Made by a program: the position numbers and the translations under genes. DNA of 64,000 nt from UBA7957 sp965224675 (GTDB lineage Bacteria; Pseudomonadota; Gammaproteobacteria; Granulosicoccales; Granulosicoccaceae): positions 2,542,001 through 2,606,000 of the forward strand of contig CBDDAA010000004.1 of NCBI GenBank assembly GCA_965224675.1. The letters are read 5' to 3'. Positions 14,451-24,746 of the stretch are shown here, piece after piece. A model generated the notes under the pieces. The model did no database searches. It was not told where the DNA came from and saw nothing but the letters and a program-made list of their open reading frames with translations. Within the stretch, counting starts at the first letter, position 1; each line of letters opens with the position of its first letter.

Positions 14451-15086
14451 ATGCCACACATAATATCTGCAATATCGCTACTACTATTAATCACCAGCTG
14501 CGCAACACAACCACAATTAACACGAGCGGAATGGTTACAGATGACGCACCGTAACTATGCTGACGTGACCACAGAGCAAGTTCTTACCGCCGCTGAAAAA
14601 CTACTGCGCTGGGTCGATGAGGCCGATTTTAAATTTTCACACAATGATGAGGACATCCACGCCCAACGGCGGTGGATGCAATACGCCATAATCGTTGCGA
14701 ACATAGGCACCGACTTCTGGCACGTTAAAGCCACACCCATAGACGGCGGTGTGCGTGTCATGGTACAGAGCAGTGTCCAGTCTCAATCGATTACGCCTAC
14801 ACCAACCACAGGTGTAGAATGGACTGCAGGAACTAGCCCACTGCAAGGTGAGATGATAAACAGTCCCGCGATGTACGCGTTATTCTTCTCGCGCCTGGAT
14901 TTTCTTTTGGGTCGCACGAGCACTTGGACAACGTGCGATAAAATGCACACTCGCCGTGAGTCAGGATTGGTACGTGGCTCCTTGCGAGCAATGTGCGACG
15001 AATTGACGACAGCCAATTACGATCCGCCGTCTTGGCAAGAGTCGGACGATGAACCTCCTTCCGATATTTTCATGACACCAAATTAA
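14451..15086 (+). CDS. Putative lipoprotein next to the repressor (lysogenic conversion candidate)
   Basis: 211 residues. The start has AAGGAG seven bases upstream. The first 17 residues are a signal peptide ending in the lipobox LITSC, so the mature protein should begin at Cys17 with a lipid anchor. The rest is a soluble domain of unknown fold with WRW/WMQYA and several Trp and Cys residues. It follows the repressor by 34 bases and should be transcribed in the lysogen, the place where phages carry surface-altering or superinfection-exclusion genes. Its stop codon abuts the stop of the convergent tail gene with no space. Confidence 0.7.
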   Translation: MPHIISAISLLLLITSCATQPQLTRAEWLQMTHRNYADVTTEQVLTAAEKLLRWVDEADFKFSHNDEDIHAQRRWMQYAIIVANIGTDFWHVKATPIDGGVRVMVQSSVQSQSITPTPTTGVEWTAGTSPLQGEMINSPAMYALFFSRLDFLLGRTSTWTTCDKMHTRRESGLVRGSLRAMCDELTTANYDPPSWQESDDEPPSDIFMTPN

Positions 15087-15506
15087 CTACCCCAAATCTG
15101 CCAACCCCAATAGAATCTGCGTAGTGGCCGGCGAAACATCTTTCAATGACCCAACATCCTGCGCATTATTCTCAAGCACAACAGACACAATCGACTCAGT
15201 TCCTTGAGTACCAGTCACATATGCCCAACAACGCAAAACGCCAAAATCTCCCGCTGTCTGTCTGGATAACCTAGCAACTGGCACCACCCCTGCTGGGATC
15301 TCGATGTAATACGTTGCTGACACCTGTTCTCCTGCCGCAACCGACTCGGTCCTGGGCCAATCATACACACTTGCATTTACAACCGGACCGGCTGCCTGCG
15401 CCTGCTCTTCTCCCACGGCCTTAATAAAATCTTTTAGTCCAATTATGTAATTGTGCAGATCTGACCCTTTTGTAGGTACTTCATCGCTTAGTGTAAAATC
15501 AACCAT
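15087..15506 (-). CDS. Tail-associated hypothetical protein
   Basis: 139 residues; the N-terminal third is helical (LHNYIIGLKDFIKAVGEEQ) and the rest looks like a beta-sandwich (SATYYIEIPAGVVPVARL, CWAYVTGTQGTESIVSVVL). It lies ten bases after the tail spike gene at the end of the leftward late operon, where spike chaperones or caps are found, but there is no direct support for such a role. Confidence 0.6.
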   Translation of the reverse strand: MVDFTLSDEVPTKGSDLHNYIIGLKDFIKAVGEEQAQAAGPVVNASVYDWPRTESVAAGEQVSATYYIEIPAGVVPVARLSRQTAGDFGVLRCWAYVTGTQGTESIVSVVLENNAQDVGSLKDVSPATTQILLGLADLG

Positions 15507-15516
15507 TGCTGGCTCC

Positions 15517-18500
15517 TTATAAAATTATGGTCAGACTGGCCACTGTGACCCCGCCTGTTTTTGTGCCGATATTGAGCACACTGATGTTGACGTATCCATC
15601 AACCACCTCACCGCCTGACAAAACTTGCAAATGAAACTGATAAGTTCCCAACGCGGTCAATCCCCTCACTGTCGTATCTGATGCAAATGGATTAGCAATC
15701 TCAACGTTATTAATCGGGCCACTGACGTACTCCCATGCATAAAGTACGTCCTCACCGTCAGGATCGATGGCGTAGGAATATAACAAAAGGTCCGCTCCCA
15801 GGCTCGCCGCCCCATCGGGCGTAATACTTTGTATCCCCGGAGGATCATTGCCTGACGGGGCAGCAATGATGTTTATTGTAATAGCCGCAGACAATGTCGT
15901 GCTGATCCCAGGACTACTCAATGTCGACGTTAAGAGTACAGTGCCAGGATTGACACAAGACAACTCTGCCAAATTATCGTTAGGGCGTATCAATGTTGCC
16001 AACGATGTATCATCGACGGTCCATAGCCGATTAATGCTAAAATCAAATTGATTACTCAGCGTGGCAGGTATAATTATGGAATTACCTGCAACTACAGTCA
16101 GATCCTCTCCAATGTATTGGTTAACGCCTTGCGGAAAAACCTCGTTACCCGCGGAAACAGTCAGTGTCAATGTTGCTGTTAACTCAGTTTCCGGGTCATC
16201 GTCAAAGCGTGTGACCGCGGTGATCGTGTAAGTGCCTGGTTGAGTCGCCGTTAATTGCTGAGTGAGCACATAGGGAATATTATCGGTGTTATAATTTGCT
16301 TGGCCTTTTGCAATTGTTCCAGCGACAGTTATCGAGGTCGATGTACTACTTGCTGACCCAGGATCTATGTAAAATTTCGCCTCAACGTCAGCGTTAACTT
16401 CCGTTGCAATGTCTGGTCCTGCCTCAACAGATGCAATCAAACCAGCACTGCCTGCGTTGCGTACAATATCGGCAGGCGCTGATCGATTAATACGCCAGTT
16501 GTCAGCGATCAGCTTGTCCAGCACAATCCCCTCCCAATCATCAAGCAAGTCTGGATGGTATCCGTACCAAAATATTAGATGCGGACGCAGTGAATCATCG
16601 CCTATGTTAAAAAACATGTCCCAGGTGCTGTCAGCATTATTAGGCATATCACGCGTTTCGACACTCATCCCTATAATCATTTCGGATTTTTTTAGCCGGA
16701 CAATGTTATAAATTGGCGCTAGTTTGTTTCCATGGTTGGGGTTTTTTGGGTCCCAGAATCGGATAGAGTCCGGAGTTCCAATCATAACCCCATCAAGCTC
16801 ATCCGCATCATCGACAATGGTATTAAGTTTGTCACCTAGATAATTAAACTGTCCATTTATAAAATGGTCCGGCATACTCGCTTTCAGTTCTGTGAGCATC
16901 CTACTATACTGCACATACATCGCTTCATCGACGTTTATAAAATCATTCGGGTTCGTGAGGTCCCCACCGTTAAATTCACTGCGTGTTGTTTCGGGGAGCA
17001 TAATCCCCAGATAAGACTCGTACCCTTTGCACAGATTATGCAGCTTGATAATATCTCCGATAAAGCGGTCCATCACCCATGCTTGCCACAGTTTTCCGCA
17101 AGCCGCCAAATTAGTAACGTTACCCGAGACAACCGTGCCGTTGTTGTTTTCTATATCTGAAGGGCAAAAAGAAGCTGTAGGAACTGCAGTATTTGTATCT
17201 AGACCGAAATTTATATCTACATAATAAAATACCAGATACATCCCGTTATCCGCTGCAGTAGTAAGCAGCTGCTGTATGTGTGCATCTTCGGATCCGCTAG
17301 CTGTCCAGTCCCAACGTAGTTTCCTAAGCGCCCCACGTACGCCTGTTTTTTCGATCGGATCCCATGGATAATTGTTGATATAATTGTCTAGTTTACTGAT
17401 CGCTCCAGCCTGCTGAGACGCTTGATCACCTGAGCCATTGATATAAAAATAATGACCGTAGATATCGGGTGGGTAAGATCCACCACCTATACTTGAAAAA
17501 TCATAAACCGTACCACCAACGAGGCCCTCTGACCCCGATGGAATAGCGCCACCATCAGTGATTAAAAATTTATCAACCCTGGTACCACCTTTCTTTGTGT
17601 ACAGATTAATAATGGCACCGCCTTGTGGCAATACAATGTCTGTATCAGACCAGGTCCAATCACTAGGCCCTGCATTGCTGCCTATTATTACTGGCAGTGC
17701 GTTAACGGGATTGTCAGAGTGACCAACATAGATTTCATTATGCGCATCATCATCTGCCTGCCCTCTAACCCAAAGCCGTCCATTGCCCTGCACCGTGCCA
17801 AAAAAGCGTGCATGTCCGCCCTGCTCCGGACTCGCTGAATCGTCATAAAACGGTAGTGCGATGAGGTATGCATTACCCGTTTTCCCTGCTTGTGCTGTGC
17901 CTATCTGCCAATATTTGCCGCCAACATTTTGCAGTTGTGTGTATGTGCCAGCTTGTATTTCCGTCCATTTCCCAACCGTATCATCTACTGTAAGGCCCTC
18001 CGGTGGGTCTGGCTGCGTGAATCGAGCTAAACCAAATTCATCAGCACCAATGTCAACCGTGTTATTGATAATCTCCCTGGACGGGTTTATGCCTGTATTT
18101 GTGCCTGCGTCAACCCCAACTGATCCCGTTTGTAACTGGCCGAATCCACTGGCCTCAAAACCTTCCCATGAAAGGTGTGCAGCTCCAAAAAACTTATTAA
18201 CATCCAGTTCAATGCCCAACTGCCAGCTATTATTGCTGCCGTTGTATGCCCCAAGTGATTTATTATTGTTGTTGTTTTCGCTGTAGCAATTGAATACGTT
18301 TGCATTTGCATTAACGGATCCATCGAAAAACAAACCCCTGTCTCGACTGGCTATCGCAGTGATGTTATGGTAAGTGGATGGTGCGTCTGGAGTCGATTCG
18401 TTAGGTACTAGACCGAACTTGCAGTCATAGTAGTACGCGGTATGGATAGTTCCACCACCAGAGCCCGTGTTCCCTCCCAAAAACTTTGTGCCAACTCCGT

Positions 18501-20844
18501 CACCGTTTTGCCCTTTACCGATAAACGCCGCAACGACGTGATCAATGCTCAAGTCATGACTTTCCCAGCCGTCGATAAAATCATCCGCTATGCCCAAGCC
18601 TATGCATCTGTATAAATGGTTGTTTGACCCCACTGCGCAACCAGACATTACCAGGCCGTTTGCGTTTTCGCCGCCACCGGCTGCATCCCAGGCCCCGACT
18701 GTATGCACGTCATGGACATCAGCATTAGTGACATGGTCCAGCGTTGAGTTTGTATACAGCTCCCACTGTATGATATTACTGACATGAGGGGCATCAACAT
18801 CTTGTATGTGGATTCCTGTCCAAGAAGATTGAAAGAAGAACAATCGGTGCAACTCAATGTTGTCGGCGAGTGTTGCCCATAGCCGGTGATTATTATTTCC
18901 CGGAGAATGCGGTAATGTGCCCTGGAATACGGCTGGCAATCCAGCGAACCAATCAGCCGGATGGGTTTGCATCTTTGGCACGTTATTGATGATAGTACTC
19001 AATGATTGATAAAAGCCGCCCTTTAAATAAATTTGCTCGCTAGTACCTCCAGCAGCGATCAGCGCCTCTAGTTCAGCCTGTCCGTTAACGATCACATTAT
19101 TCGGCGTCAGTTCAAATGTGCGTGAATCTACGGCGACCTCCACATCAACAACAGTGGATGCGATTTCGCCTGCCAAATCGTCGAAATCAATTCGTACTTT
19201 GGTAATCGCGTGCTCTGTCCCCCACACCCAAACCGCTATCCACACATAATCTCGGTCCGCAGGCACCATTGACGCCGCAAAATCCTCGTCAGCAATCCAA
19301 TCACCAACCAATGAGACAACCCGGCTTTTTACATCTCCTGACTCTATTGATGCAGTAATTCTATAAAACGGAGACGCTCCCGTGTAATTCACCTTGACAG
19401 GAAAGTAGCCTACAAAAGGCGGTGAGAATATCGGTGGCGAAAAACCCTTGAGCAGATTTTGAACTCCCGTATCAGGGCCATCGAACGCCCAGGGATGCGT
19501 GTCTGGAATACCACCGAATGTTGGTAGCGTAAAACCAGGAATTGCAACAGAGCCATTGTCGGGCATGCTTACATTGGTTGCACCGGCAATGCCTCCCAGC
19601 GTTGACCCACTAAAATAATTACCGCTGCCCGACAATCCCTGGCTCGACCCTGCGCTAGGAATATTGCGAAAAACAGTATTAGTAAACGACCAATTTGTAT
19701 CCAGCGACCCTGCTGTTTCGTTATCCATTAGTTTGGTTGCGTCATCAATCAGGCAGTCAATTACATTGATATCAACCGCGTAGGGGGTGGGATTTACGTC
19801 GGGAAAATCCCGTTCGCCGTTAAAGGCACTTAACTCGCAATTGCTGATCCGGTTGCGCAATATATCGATCTGGCCAGCCACTGATTTTGCATTAATTCCA
19901 ATACCCACGTCATGAATGATATTATCAGCAATCTCTACATATTGCAGATTGAAGTGGATAACTATTGCCTCTCCAATAGCTGATGCACCACCACCAGACG
20001 AGGATTTGAAACCACTAAGAATGTTATGGTGGATCTTCAGTCTATTGGCATAAGTCTGGGATGCAGCTTTGAAGTCAAATCCGTTTTCTGCAAGTCCGGC
20101 GTCCGATGTACACAAATTACCGGCTATTTCGGCATTTCTGTGATCTACCACTGTGTAGTGACGATGCCTGTTTTCTGTACCGTCGATTTCACTCTGGAAT
20201 TGTACACTGTCGCCTATGTTGTGACATTGATTGTCCAAGAAGCGGATGTTATCCGAGTTCGCGGCCCATGACTGCTCTCCATTAGACCAGTAATCATTGC
20301 CATAAATATTTGACACCCATGAAGCGTAAATAAACGCCATGAATTCTCTGGCTGAACTCTGGGTGCCGGTAAACTGATTACGCTGAATTGTCAGGTTCTT
20401 GCAGCTTTCATTGCGAGTGTTTGCTGCAACAATAAACGACTTGGCCCCTGGCCAACTACGGCTGCAATTGGTAAGCATAAAGTCTTTGGTATTGACTAGG
20501 TCAATCCTGGCGTATGCATCGCTAGGTTCTTGCGATGAAAAAGTCATGTTGATAACGGTCCAGCCCTGGCCCACAGCACCACCGAGAAATCGGATTGGAG
20601 GGAAATCACCCGTACCTGTTATATAGCGCCTTTGCCCGGTGTTTGTGTGCGACGCATTGACTTCAACCCTTGCATTCGCATCGAATGACCCATTCCATTC
20701 AATAACATCAATGGTTTTATCAGCGATCGCAGTCTGTAACGCACTAATCGTATTCAGTGCTGCGGAGTAGTTGGCCCCTGCAGGAATAGAAACAGCGTCT
20801 GCAAATTTGGGCATCTGTTCAAAACTTGCTGCTTGCCAGGTCAT
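15517..20844 (-). CDS. Giant multidomain tail spike/fibre with enzymatic-type modules
   Basis: 1775 residues, the last tail structural gene. From N to C: a short anchor; a right-handed beta-helix (about 60-400) with the repeated pattern of pectate-lyase-like folds (LTIQRNQF, NIRFLDNQC, LKIHHNIL); a linker; a second beta-helix (about 590-950) ending VDIGADEFG; a jelly-roll-like binding domain (about 960-1120); a domain resembling a TIM-barrel glycoside hydrolase (about 1130-1470) with candidate acids in MLPETTRSEF and GMSVETRDMP; then two or three Ig/PKD-type beta-sandwiches. Such proteins bind and often cleave surface polysaccharide, so it should set host range. The enzymatic role is inferred. 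Confidence 0.75.
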   Translation of the reverse strand: MTWQAASFEQMPKFADAVSIPAGANYSAALNTISALQTAIADKTIDVIEWNGSFDANARVEVNASHTNTGQRRYITGTGDFPPIRFLGGAVGQGWTVINMTFSSQEPSDAYARIDLVNTKDFMLTNCSRSWPGAKSFIVAANTRNESCKNLTIQRNQFTGTQSSAREFMAFIYASWVSNIYGNDYWSNGEQSWAANSDNIRFLDNQCHNIGDSVQFQSEIDGTENRHRHYTVVDHRNAEIAGNLCTSDAGLAENGFDFKAASQTYANRLKIHHNILSGFKSSSGGGASAIGEAIVIHFNLQYVEIADNIIHDVGIGINAKSVAGQIDILRNRISNCELSAFNGERDFPDVNPTPYAVDINVIDCLIDDATKLMDNETAGSLDTNWSFTNTVFRNIPSAGSSQGLSGSGNYFSGSTLGGIAGATNVSMPDNGSVAIPGFTLPTFGGIPDTHPWAFDGPDTGVQNLLKGFSPPIFSPPFVGYFPVKVNYTGASPFYRITASIESGDVKSRVVSLVGDWIADEDFAASMVPADRDYVWIAVWVWGTEHAITKVRIDFDDLAGEIASTVVDVEVAVDSRTFELTPNNVIVNGQAELEALIAAGGTSEQIYLKGGFYQSLSTIINNVPKMQTHPADWFAGLPAVFQGTLPHSPGNNNHRLWATLADNIELHRLFFFQSSWTGIHIQDVDAPHVSNIIQWELYTNSTLDHVTNADVHDVHTVGAWDAAGGGENANGLVMSGCAVGSNNHLYRCIGLGIADDFIDGWESHDLSIDHVVAAFIGKGQNGDGVGTKFLGGNTGSGGGTIHTAYYYDCKFGLVPNESTPDAPSTYHNITAIASRDRGLFFDGSVNANANVFNCYSENNNNNKSLGAYNGSNNSWQLGIELDVNKFFGAAHLSWEGFEASGFGQLQTGSVGVDAGTNTGINPSREIINNTVDIGADEFGLARFTQPDPPEGLTVDDTVGKWTEIQAGTYTQLQNVGGKYWQIGTAQAGKTGNAYLIALPFYDDSASPEQGGHARFFGTVQGNGRLWVRGQADDDAHNEIYVGHSDNPVNALPVIIGSNAGPSDWTWSDTDIVLPQGGAIINLYTKKGGTRVDKFLITDGGAIPSGSEGLVGGTVYDFSSIGGGSYPPDIYGHYFYINGSGDQASQQAGAISKLDNYINNYPWDPIEKTGVRGALRKLRWDWTASGSEDAHIQQLLTTAADNGMYLVFYYVDINFGLDTNTAVPTASFCPSDIENNNGTVVSGNVTNLAACGKLWQAWVMDRFIGDIIKLHNLCKGYESYLGIMLPETTRSEFNGGDLTNPNDFINVDEAMYVQYSRMLTELKASMPDHFINGQFNYLGDKLNTIVDDADELDGVMIGTPDSIRFWDPKNPNHGNKLAPIYNIVRLKKSEMIIGMSVETRDMPNNADSTWDMFFNIGDDSLRPHLIFWYGYHPDLLDDWEGIVLDKLIADNWRINRSAPADIVRNAGSAGLIASVEAGPDIATEVNADVEAKFYIDPGSASSTSTSITVAGTIAKGQANYNTDNIPYVLTQQLTATQPGTYTITAVTRFDDDPETELTATLTLTVSAGNEVFPQGVNQYIGEDLTVVAGNSIIIPATLSNQFDFSINRLWTVDDTSLATLIRPNDNLAELSCVNPGTVLLTSTLSSPGISTTLSAAITINIIAAPSGNDPPGIQSITPDGAASLGADLLLYSYAIDPDGEDVLYAWEYVSGPINNVEIANPFASDTTVRGLTALGTYQFHLQVLSGGEVVDGYVNISVLNIGTKTGGVTVASLTIIL

Positions 20845-20851
20845 AGATTCC

Positions 20852-23800
20852 TCACAACGTTGATATGGTAAATTGATGTTGTATAAATCGTGCCGTCACT
20901 GTTTGCCCTGTAATGTTCTGCCAGTTTGCATTGCTGCATTGCTGCGCAGTGGCGCCGACTCTAATTTGTTGGTTAACGATCTGACCATCAGCGACAAGTT
21001 GGGTGAATATTTCACCCGTTATGGGTTCTCCAGCATCTTGTATTTCGCTGATATAAGTAAATTCACTGACCGGCAAACCTCTAATATCCTGGACGACGCG
21101 AATATCCTCGATGCCCAGAATATCGAGATAGCTATCTGGCAGCAAATCGCCGGTTAACGCATCGACATAGCAGCCTACTTTTTCGCCACGGAATTGCAAT
21201 TCGTCGTGCCAGTCCCATCGGTTCGCTCCAATCTCAGCGGGGCTATCACCCAATGCTGCATTGATGATTCTAGGATTAACCGATCTGTTGCCAGTGCTGT
21301 CAACATGCCAAAGAGCAAACGTCCAATCACCGGATGGCGGAAAGGCGCTTTCCTCTGGCAACCCGAATGGCTGATCTCGCAAATAAGCCCACGGACCGTT
21401 ATTGTTATTGTGTCCACTGACATAGCCAATCAGCCAGCCCGCGCTATCTTGCGGCAAGATAGCTACAGCACCTCTGTATTTGCGTGTTCCGTCGGGCAGT
21501 GTTGATACAGCAAAACTGATCGGGTCAGGTGGCGGTGATGCCAGCCCGGAAACCTCGTAGTTAATGCTATATTTGCGAGGGAATTGCAACTGAGCAATAG
21601 ACCATGGCCACAACTCAAATTGCAAACGATCACGCGTCTTAAAAGTCCCTCGCCACGTGGGGCCATAGCTAATACCATTGTTCTCAGCTGTATTTCTATC
21701 GAGATTGGTTACCACCAAGCGATAACCACTGCAGTTGCGCAAGGTCGCTGTAATCGTTAGCTCCGTGTTACCTTGGCTATCCAGCAGTCGCTCAGTAAAT
21801 AACACATCCATGACGGCCGGTACCAGCCCTGTGTACTCGTTAGTCGGCGGTGGTAATGCCAGGTTATCTTCCTGTGCGTAAAAATTGGCATCTTCGTCGG
21901 TGGCTGTAATGCGGATGTGGCGCTCACCGATCATCTCCAAATCTGTGATCCGCAGAGACTTACCAGGCGTTGTGTACGGGTCCAGGAACCATATATAATC
22001 CCTCGGTGTGTCGTTATCGGGCACCTCTGATAGAGGGAGGGCTAGTGTAATATCGTCAGTTGGCCCCTGCGGTTGAATGAGTTGTGTGTGATGAATCTCA
22101 CCTTTAGGTGTGCGGATCGCTATCCAGTAAAATTGGCCCAACTGAAACGGGTAAACGTTCTCCAGCACAACATGAGTAGTCGTGTCACCTGAGAGAAGCC
22201 TGCCACTGGCACCCCACTGCGTTAGATCGTGGCTCAGAGAGATCACATCACCACGCTGGCAGACAAAACCTTCGATATCAGTCTCAAACGTTACACGCCT
22301 ACGCATATAGGTTTGTGCCGCTGCAATCAAATTGATATCTCGGATTGCCTGGTATTCGTTGGTGATGCCTTTGAGTTCCACCCGGTGCTCAGACAGTGCG
22401 ACATCACCGCCAGGTATAGACACCCGGATCTCGTCCAGCTTGTAGTCATTCGTAGCGTTACTATACACCCCTACCATGACACCCGGTAATTGCGGATTCA
22501 CATAGCTTACGTTAAATGTGCCAGCGCGAATATTAGGCATGCCAAACATCTGCACCGGCTGATCATCTTCATCACGCCAAACCACACCCAGCTTGCCACT
22601 TGCCCATGTCGGAGATGCGCGACCGGTTGAGGCTATGCTATCGAGGACATCCCAGACACTCTGCGCTTGATCCAGCACAAAGTTGCAGCTCAGGTTGTGC
22701 TCGATGCACCAGGCAGCCCAGGCATTAATTGCATCACTATCAATGCGACTGTCTGGCAACCTTGCGCCAAATTCACGCGGACCAATATTTGTCGATCCTC
22801 GGGCAAACCACAAAAACAACTCACCAGGGTTGCTGCTCGGAATCGGCGAGCCATCAATTGTAATCAACTGTTCAACAACAGCCGAAAACTCATCAATAAC
22901 ACCATTTAACTGTCCATCTGCCTCGATCCGGACACCGATCCGTGTTTGACCATGGTAATAGTTTTTGTCCGGCTGATACGTCCGCAAGGCCGACCACTGC
23001 ATCGACAGTGTTTGTTGCTCTGATGCTTCGGACAACAGCGTGACTTGAATCTCATATCGACCCTCAGCAACATCTAGCGCGACTGTTCGCCGCACAGGCT
23101 CTGTGCTGGCGTTGTTTATTATTAACACGCCATTATTGACGGCCGTGGGATTTACCAGTGCCGGCTTTGCCAGGTCATTTGTGACCGCTTCTGAATACGG
23201 GATATAACGCCAACGATTGCCGTCAGAGTCGTAGCTTTCGTTCGTGACGTGTTCATTCGGATTGACTGTACCGTAATCGACCTGGATCCATCGATTCTCG
23301 TAATGGCTTAAACCCGCTCCGAGATCCTCTCGATTGAGAGGGGTCCATATCAGCCTGTACTGACCAGCAGACCAATAACCATTTACAATTTCCTCTGTGT
23401 CGCCGGTGACCAGAGATAGCCATGGCGTACTGCCCTGCAAGCGGTACTCAATTTTTAATTTTGCCTGCGCAGAAATAATGCCTGAATTACCAATGCCATA
23501 AACATTACCCAGTAGATCCACACCCAAGCGAATTGCGTTTGCAGCGGATACGCGCAAAACTGTGACATTGCTATCCAGGGAGGCATTGATTGACTCTGTA
23601 TCGACATTGCCAGGGAATCCGGGCAACCGGCCATCACCGAGACTGATAGCGATATCACCGCTTGCAATCGAAACGCCGTATTCTTCAGCTGGCGTATCCC
23701 CAATTTTAAAGTCGCTGAACGCCAGCGTGCCAAGACCAAAGTTAAAAGTCTGGTATAGAATCTGTTTTTCACCGTCCCGAGTGTATTCTGTAAACGGTTT

Positions 23801-24370
23801 TCCGGAATAATCAGGTTTCACCCGATGCTTGCCAATCACCAAAGGCATAGGCTGATACGGGCGGATTGTATTGCGCCCCTGGCTGATCGAATAAGTCGGG
23901 CTTGCTCTGGCCCCTTCCTGTGTACTGTCGCTGAGATCGGTCAGGCGCACAGGTCTGAGCTCATCCACAAGCAACATGCCACCGACGGTCGCGGCACCCC
24001 GCAAGATACCGGCAGCAAACTTGGAACCAAAAAGCGTTCCAGGCACATAATAACTCATGGCCGCTAATACAGCGATGGTTAGCACCGTGCGCAGAGGATC
24101 AGACCCCTGCCCGCCTTCCGGCACACTCCTGACAACCACATTATCCCCACACCGGATAATCTGCTGCTCAACTTCACTATCCGAGAGCCATGCACCATTA
24201 ACACTGATAGCCACACTACGCAGATCCAACCCGGGCGCAGCTCTACCCAGAAAAACACCCAACGTCTCCTTCGTCGCCGGTGTCTGCAACAACTGATAAC
24301 GCCCATCAATAGGCGTAATAGGATGAGGACAAACCGTAATGCTAACGTGGTCAGACACGGTTGACCTCAC
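20852..24370 (-). CDS. Tail tip attachment protein, lambda J/TipJ-like
   Basis: 1172 residues. The N-terminus (TPATKETLGVFLGRAAPGLDL, then a hydrophobic pair of helices near 95-135) is typical of the tail tip/host specificity protein J of siphoviruses, followed by phage tail domains with SISQGRNTIRPYQPMPL and fibronectin-like modules toward the C-terminus. It should form the baseplate hub at the tail tip and carry the spike. It overlaps the NlpC/P60 gene by about 20 bases and precedes the spike by seven, all in one late operon. Confidence 0.82.
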   Translation of the reverse strand: MRSTVSDHVSITVCPHPITPIDGRYQLLQTPATKETLGVFLGRAAPGLDLRSVAISVNGAWLSDSEVEQQIIRCGDNVVVRSVPEGGQGSDPLRTVLTIAVLAAMSYYVPGTLFGSKFAAGILRGAATVGGMLLVDELRPVRLTDLSDSTQEGARASPTYSISQGRNTIRPYQPMPLVIGKHRVKPDYSGKPFTEYTRDGEKQILYQTFNFGLGTLAFSDFKIGDTPAEEYGVSIASGDIAISLGDGRLPGFPGNVDTESINASLDSNVTVLRVSAANAIRLGVDLLGNVYGIGNSGIISAQAKLKIEYRLQGSTPWLSLVTGDTEEIVNGYWSAGQYRLIWTPLNREDLGAGLSHYENRWIQVDYGTVNPNEHVTNESYDSDGNRWRYIPYSEAVTNDLAKPALVNPTAVNNGVLIINNASTEPVRRTVALDVAEGRYEIQVTLLSEASEQQTLSMQWSALRTYQPDKNYYHGQTRIGVRIEADGQLNGVIDEFSAVVEQLITIDGSPIPSSNPGELFLWFARGSTNIGPREFGARLPDSRIDSDAINAWAAWCIEHNLSCNFVLDQAQSVWDVLDSIASTGRASPTWASGKLGVVWRDEDDQPVQMFGMPNIRAGTFNVSYVNPQLPGVMVGVYSNATNDYKLDEIRVSIPGGDVALSEHRVELKGITNEYQAIRDINLIAAAQTYMRRRVTFETDIEGFVCQRGDVISLSHDLTQWGASGRLLSGDTTTHVVLENVYPFQLGQFYWIAIRTPKGEIHHTQLIQPQGPTDDITLALPLSEVPDNDTPRDYIWFLDPYTTPGKSLRITDLEMIGERHIRITATDEDANFYAQEDNLALPPPTNEYTGLVPAVMDVLFTERLLDSQGNTELTITATLRNCSGYRLVVTNLDRNTAENNGISYGPTWRGTFKTRDRLQFELWPWSIAQLQFPRKYSINYEVSGLASPPPDPISFAVSTLPDGTRKYRGAVAILPQDSAGWLIGYVSGHNNNNGPWAYLRDQPFGLPEESAFPPSGDWTFALWHVDSTGNRSVNPRIINAALGDSPAEIGANRWDWHDELQFRGEKVGCYVDALTGDLLPDSYLDILGIEDIRVVQDIRGLPVSEFTYISEIQDAGEPITGEIFTQLVADGQIVNQQIRVGATAQQCSNANWQNITGQTVTARFIQHQFTISTL

Positions 24371-24746
24371 ACAGCCTGTAGATACCTTCGACCTCTAAAC
24401 CGATGGCTGTCAGCGCAGATAGCGTATGAAGTACCACCGTCCCCGCTGTGCGTAGGGCGTGCAGGACATAGGGCTTATCTTTAACTAGGACATAGCAGCC
24501 GACATGCGCCAAACGCGATCCTTGGCGCATGACGACACAATCGCCGTCCCTCGGATCATCGGTGCGCAAACCATAAACATCCAGTTCGCGAATAATTTGC
24601 CGACTGCCAGCGCGGATGCCTGGGTCGTCGCGCTTTGATGGCAGATCGACCACGCGGCCAAATTGCTCTGCATTGACCTGGCGTACCAGCTCAGCGCAAT
24701 CTGCCTGGTCGTAGGGTTGACCAATATATTGAGTCCACCAACTCAT
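24351..24746 (-). CDS. NlpC/P60-family tail assembly peptidase (lambda K-like)
   Basis: About 131 residues, starting MSWWTQYIGQPY at ATG 24744-24746, which overlaps the lysozyme stop as ATGA. The catalytic Cys lies in ADCAELVRQV, and the His in LAHVGCYV, 60-65 residues later, as in NlpC/P60 cysteine peptidases. In tailed phages this protein sits at the tail tip and opens peptidoglycan during DNA entry. It sits directly upstream of the J-like gene, as in lambda (K-I-J). Confidence 0.78.
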   Translation of the reverse strand: MSWWTQYIGQPYDQADCAELVRQVNAEQFGRVVDLPSKRDDPGIRAGSRQIIRELDVYGLRTDDPRDGDCVVMRQGSRLAHVGCYVLVKDKPYVLHALRTAGTVVLHTLSALTAIGLEVEGIYRLCEVNRV

